Source of the DNA: Capsicum annuum
Taxonomy: Eukaryota; Streptophyta; Magnoliopsida; Solanales; Solanaceae
Length of the DNA stretch: 64,000 nucleotides
Reading direction: 5' to 3'
NCBI RefSeq assembly: GCF_002878395.1
Contig: NC_061122.1
Location: forward strand, 78,846,577-78,910,576
Shown piece after piece: positions 59,641-64,000 of the stretch (the stretch's first letter is position 1; each line of letters opens with the position of its first letter). A model generated the notes under the pieces. It ran no database searches and was not told where the DNA came from. It was given only the letters and a program-made list of their open reading frames with translations. Both the position numbers and the translations under genes were made by a program.

Positions 59641-60350
59641 CCACCCCACGGGGACACACTAGGATAGATGAAACCCTTTTCTAAAAGATTCTTTAATTTC
59701 TCCTTAAGCTCCTTTAACTCAGCTAGAGCCATTCTATACAGAGGGATAGAAATAGTCTGAGTGTTCAGAACAAGATTAATCCAAAAATCAATCTCCCTAT
59801 TATGAGAAATACCAGGAAAGTTATCAGGGAAAACCTTAGGAAATTTATTTACAACAGGAACAAAATATAATGAAGGACTCTTTGAGTTAGAATATTTAAC
59901 TCAAACTAAATGATAAAGACACCCCTTCACAATTCACATCCGAGCTCTAAGATATGATATGAACCTTTCCTTGGGCACTAAGAAACCATCTTTCGACTTA
60001 ATAACTAGCTTATTTTGCAATCTAAACATGACCTTACGGTCTGACAATCTAGGGAAACATATCATGAGCGTATCCATCCCCAAGATGAAATCAAGATCAA
60101 GCATACCTAATTTAATAAAATTAACTAAAGTTTCCCTACCACTACTAGATACACGCAACCCCTATAGACTCTTTTAGCAACCATAGAGTCATCCATCGGG
60201 GTAAAAATAGAAAAAGGGTTTGTAATACACTTGGGATGAAAACCAAAATAAATAGCCACCTCTAGGGTCACATAAAAAATACTTGGCCCCTAGATAAAGT
60301 AAATATCACACACAACAAAAGAACAGTTTTAACATACCAGTAATGACATC
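59641..60350 (-). pseudogene. pol: Protease and start of RT of E6, truncated
   Basis: Reading leftwards: ASIFYVTLEVAIYFGF and FSIFTPMDDSMVAKRVYRG (protease, ~60280-60165), GMLDLDFILGMD (~60090), FLVPKERFISYLRARM (~59980), VVNKFPKVFPDNFPGI, then [20 protein letters not shown] and NLLEKGFHLS*CVPVG at the start of RT. The reading stops in the TA repeat at ~59640. One open frame, 60158-59934, covers 74 codons. Confidence 0.85.
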
Positions 60351-61091
60351 AGGGGATAACTCAAACTCCTGTAGGATGGTGAGAGTATAGAGAGGGTATT
60401 GTCTAGTACCAAAGCCATAAGCAACACCCCTCAATTTAGGAGCTAGAGAATTGGCAATCGGGATCCAATTTTACTCAGCGGCAATCCTTGTAGAATACTC
60501 CCACAGTATATGACCCAACTGACTATACCTAAAACACTTATTCCCTCTTTTATAGACATAACCATAGTGCAACTGACCATAAAATCAACAAGGAGGATAG
60601 GGTTGGTCTAAATGAGTACCACCAGCCCAAAAATAATATTCACCAGAAGACTGAGGATAAGGGACATAGACAACTACATAGGAACTCTCTGTATTCCCTT
60701 GTACAGACCACTGTCCACCATCTTTACAACTATCTCTCTAACCCTTCCCCCAATCTAACTATTAGGACTTCTTGCTCTGCCTATTTCTTGCCTTTGCCTT
60801 TTTCCTTCTCATGCTAATAGAACTAGATCTCTGTGATAACAAGGCTACTAGCTAGGTCAATAGATAAATAGAATATCAAAATTCAGCATTGGTAACATCT
60901 CCCTGAGGTGACTAAGCATGAGTGTCATCTTTTGGAGAAGGATCATTGGAGATCGATGGAACTCCATGGGAAAAATTAGAAGCTATGACCCTTGACTGGA
61001 TCTATACCTCATAAGTTGGATGAGTTCCATTCACATCATCCTTGAGTGTGATATATAGGTTTCTATGAGCTTCATATTGTCAAGAGGGCAT
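60351..61091 (-). pseudogene. gag: gag of E6 with internal deletion
   Basis: ATG at 61091 (MPS, then a stop) follows CCTTTCAG|ACT. The N-terminus reads YITLKDDVNGTHP, SKDDTHA-like SPKDDTHA and GDVTNAEF*YSIYLLT*LV, matching the E2 gag. It then jumps at ~60830 to the basic, post-core region MRRKKAKARNRQSKKS, so the conserved gag core is deleted. A degenerate zinc knuckle CFRYSQLGHILWEY lies near 60540, with only the first Cys and the His left of four ligands. EFELSPDVITGML marks the gag/pol boundary. Confidence 0.8.
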
Positions 61092-61140
61092 AGTCTGAAA
61101 GGCGAACTGATGAAATCTAAGCAATACCTCCTTTTAGATG

Positions 61141-61995
61141 ATGGTATGGTCGCTGTCAAGATATAGTAACCCAACTTAGGTCAGGGTCAAATCCCAAGGA
61201 AACACGTGGATTTATAGATCATAGTAGTTGTATTCAATAGGCAAAACAAGAAAAGTAAATAAGTTGTTTTGTTTATAATAATCTCGAGTAAAGAATGGTA
61301 TTAACTTGGTTGAAATCAGTTGTAAGTGAACACTAGGATTTTGTTCCCCTAGGTTCTCAACTCTGTAGGCTTATCAAGTATTATTGAACCAATATAATAC
61401 CTTGCATGTAGAATCGATAAGTTATGTACATTCTACAGTCTTTTAAATGGGTAGAAGAATTTTACCCTTTAACTTTTGAGTCTCAGGGTGTCGCACTACT
61501 AACCCTTATTTTGATCCCAGTTAACTATTACCTTTTGAGTCTCTAGTTATTAGATTAAAACCTAACCATCTTACGTAGATAGAACCTAGAAGTGTGGATC
61601 GATAGTTAAACTCTAAATTACTATTGTCTTTATCTTTTTCTAGTGATTACTCCTCTTTTTGAGTAAGTAGCAATATCTAGGTGGGATCTTAATATGTTCA
61701 CCCATTAAGAAATTAATAATAACAAAGATAAAGCAATGCATTCCATTGGTATTGATTCAGATAAACAATCACACTTCCCCTACTTCATCAATTTACTAGT
61801 GTTTCCATAACCCTAGCTATGGATTTTAGCCTCTCATGATTGTGAAAAAATCAATAACATTCATAATATAAAGCATAGATGAAATCATAATGATAAGATA
61901 AATAAAAACCCACAACCATAACTGAATAAATCAATTAAAATAAATAAAAGAGAATCCCAAGATCAAATACGGATTGTGGAATCAAAATATGTTTT
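61141..61995. other. Unclassified repeat-like block, no gene
   Basis: It starts abruptly at CTGTCAAGATATAGTAACCC, 50 bases upstream of the E6 gag ATG, and ends at the E7 LTR. It contains TTTTGAGTCTC twice and long AT-rich stretches. No frame resembles a protein. It replaces the leader and 5' LTR expected for E6. Confidence 0.4.
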
Positions 61996-64000
61996 TGAAA
62001 CACCCTTGGTTTTGGTCCTTGGAAATTTCTAGAGTTTTGAGCTTCTGATCATTATACGACTCATCATATTAGTTGCATGGTAAGGGTATGGATTAGGTGA
62101 CCCATCTCATATGTTATCCATTGTGTGGTGGGTAAGTTTCTATTATGGGTATGAGTTGGTGGTAATGATTTGTACATTGAAGGTATGAGTGGTATAGTCC
62201 AATTCGTATGTTACCTAGTGTCCAACCCCTTTTGATTCTATCTTGGATATGGTTTGAAGGTACTAGTCATATGGTATGGATATGAAGGGGGGTTGTATGC
62301 TGGACAATGTATGATGTCCAACCTTCTGATCAAGGTATGAGTTGAGGGTACTACTCGTATGATGTGGGTATGAGTGAGGGGTCCAAACCGTACCCTCATG
62401 CGGTGATTTTTTATAGTTTAAGTTGGGGTATTCTGGACATTTTCCTTCTTAACTTCTTTTGACCCCATGACTTAAAAAACTTTTTGGTCTTTATTTACCC
62501 TAGTATTCTCAATCAAATACACTTTAAACACTCTCAAATCTCTCTTAAGGATTTGGTTCAAGAAAGGCTAGGGTTTCTTCAATACAATTAATTTAAGGCT
62601 TACAAGGGTGGTTTCACTTTTTCCTCTTTGGTATATAAGGCATGTTACTCCTCCCCCATTCTTAGTTCAACTAAATACACGTTTTAATGAAGGTTTTTCA
62701 TGATGTTATGGTGGGTTTATGTTGTTTTTGCAATATATGTTAAAGGTTTTGGTTACTAATGGTTGGGCAATGTTTTCCCATGTTTTATTTATGGTTTTTC
62801 ATGTTATAATGTTAGTTTGGACATATGGTCACATGGGAATGGTCAAATGGTTCATGATTTTGGTTTTGAAAATTATATGCCCTCAATATGTTTTATAAAA
62901 TGCCTATGAGAATGGTTGTGTCACATAGTTTGTCTTTTCTTGAAAACTTTCCATTTCATAATTGATAATGGAACCTAAATTAGTTTTATTTGATTAAATG
63001 ATTTGGAAAGGCCTGGTGGCCATAGTTATGTTTGATTGGAAATCCTATGAGGTACTTGAGAATCCCCTAAGTGTTGGCTAATGACATTGCTTGCAAGATA
63101 TAGTCTGTATGACGATACCACTTCATAATGCCTTGGAAATTAACTCTTGGAATTAGTGGTTTGGTTATGTACCAAAAGTTTTTAATCAGGTAATAATGGT
63201 GGGTTGTGATAGCTGACCTTGAAGGTGTGAGTCTGCTAGACGAACACTAAAAACTCATATTTGCCGACATAGGGTTTGTCATGGTGACCATATACTTGTG
63301 GGGTACATGGGAATCCCCTAAGTTATACTTGTATAAATGGATCATAGAGGGCAAATGGTATACAGGAATCTTTGACTCCTATGATATCTCTGATTCGTGT
63401 GGCTACGCATACTAGGGTCTGTTCAGGGGGTAACACTGGTCCCATATAGCCTGTGGGTAGCTTTAGGATGGTCAAGATACACAATCCAGGTTAAGATTCT
63501 AAATGCATGCTAAACCCAATTCCTTTTCCTGGCATATAATATATATATGTTTGAATGTGATTGCATTTGGTTGCTTACTTGGTTTAAAATTTTGGCATTA
63601 TTTTATCCTTATTCCTGAGTACATGCTAGAGTTTACCTGCTAACCCATCTTTAGGCACTGCATCCCCATGCGATATAGGAACCGACCATACTCCTCCTCC
63701 TTCTCAATGACTTGGATTTGGGGATAACTTTTTGTTGGATTGAAGTGGTGAGCTTTCTTAATTCGGAAGACTCCATTTCATCTTATAGGCTTTTCTACAT
63801 ACTTTTGTTATTTCTTAGACTTTGGTTTTTTATCTACGGTTGGGGGCATGTCCCGACTAGATATTGTTTTGATTTTGGATAGAGGCTTTGTGAGACTACT
63901 TTAGGTTAGCATGGGTGGTATCCGTATCGGTGTGAGCATTGGCATTGGTATTGATATTGGGGATAACACCATTTGAATATATTTGATTCATGATTGTTCT
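61996..64000 (+). mobile_element. LTR of E7, E2/E6 group, plus orientation, window-truncated
   Basis: A start near TGAAACACCCTTGGTTTTGG is likely (consensus TGTAACACCC). It shares, in order, E2 LTR landmarks: TTCTGGACATTTTCC, CATGACTTAAAAAAC, AAAGGCCTGGTGGCCA, TTGCCGACATAGGG, GGATGGTC with ACACAATCCAGGTTAA, GGCATTATTTTATCC and TGAAGTGGTGAGC. No primer site is reached before the window ends. Confidence 0.75.

Overview
This 64 kb window is plant nuclear DNA. The best fit is gene-poor heterochromatin from a large Solanaceae-type genome. The evidence is: Ty3/gypsy elements of the chromodomain-bearing Tekay/Del type with methionine-initiator-tRNA primer sites; TS-like SINE remnants ending in TTG repeats; a Stowaway-like MITE; and a hAT transposase relic. 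I found no intact host gene, rRNA gene, tRNA gene or CRISPR array. Almost all of the sequence is LTR retrotransposons nested in one another, all broken by stops, frameshifts and deletions. The species assignment is inference.

Layout. E1 (1-6805, +): end of a 5' LTR, degenerate gag-pol with a chromodomain, and a 1.56 kb 3' LTR. 6806-14428 (-): an older minus-strand gypsy element with gag (6806-10712) cut by a 2.83 kb solo LTR (7812-10640), then a leader, an LTR (11738-12477), and the 3' part of a related element with an unidentified reading frame (12960-14005). E2 (14429-31068, +): 5' LTR, gag, truncated pol and 3' LTR, with near-matching target duplications. Its 3' LTR is split by E3 (21245-30595, +), an almost full-length Tekay-like element. 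The sequence interrupted by E2 resumes at 31069 and leads into two minus-strand LTRs separated by only 138 bp (31823-33110). 33229-35434 is low-complexity and duplicated sequence with one short unidentified ORF.

The TR-GAG-like element (35440-44167, -) has 2.7 kb LTRs, gag, a protease stub and no reverse transcriptase or integrase, and is flanked by perfect 5-bp duplications (GAATG). 44168-48720 holds AT-rich DNA, a SINE remnant with a perfect 15-bp duplication, and a hAT element whose transposase is split by a MITE and a second SINE. An LTR-like block (48721-~50670) abuts E4 (gag and 5' LTR, ~50680-54046, -). E4 cuts the pol of E5 (54047-56540, -). E6 (56548-~61140, -) follows, then an unclassified block, then E7, a plus-strand LTR of the E2/E6 type running off the window.

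How the parts relate. E1, E3 and the TR-GAG element share one gag family and could have been mobilised together. The TR-GAG element lacks its own pol and would have needed enzymes from an intact relative. The most interesting pattern is a possible leader intron. A splice-donor-like AAG|GTATG lies shortly after the LTR promoter, and an acceptor-like AG lies 3-4 nt before the gag ATG in five of the six gag copies whose start is visible. Removing that interval would remove the primer-binding site, separating translated RNA from genomic RNA. All coordinates come from reading by eye. LTR edges should be good to a few bases where TG/CA ends and duplications are named, and looser elsewhere.
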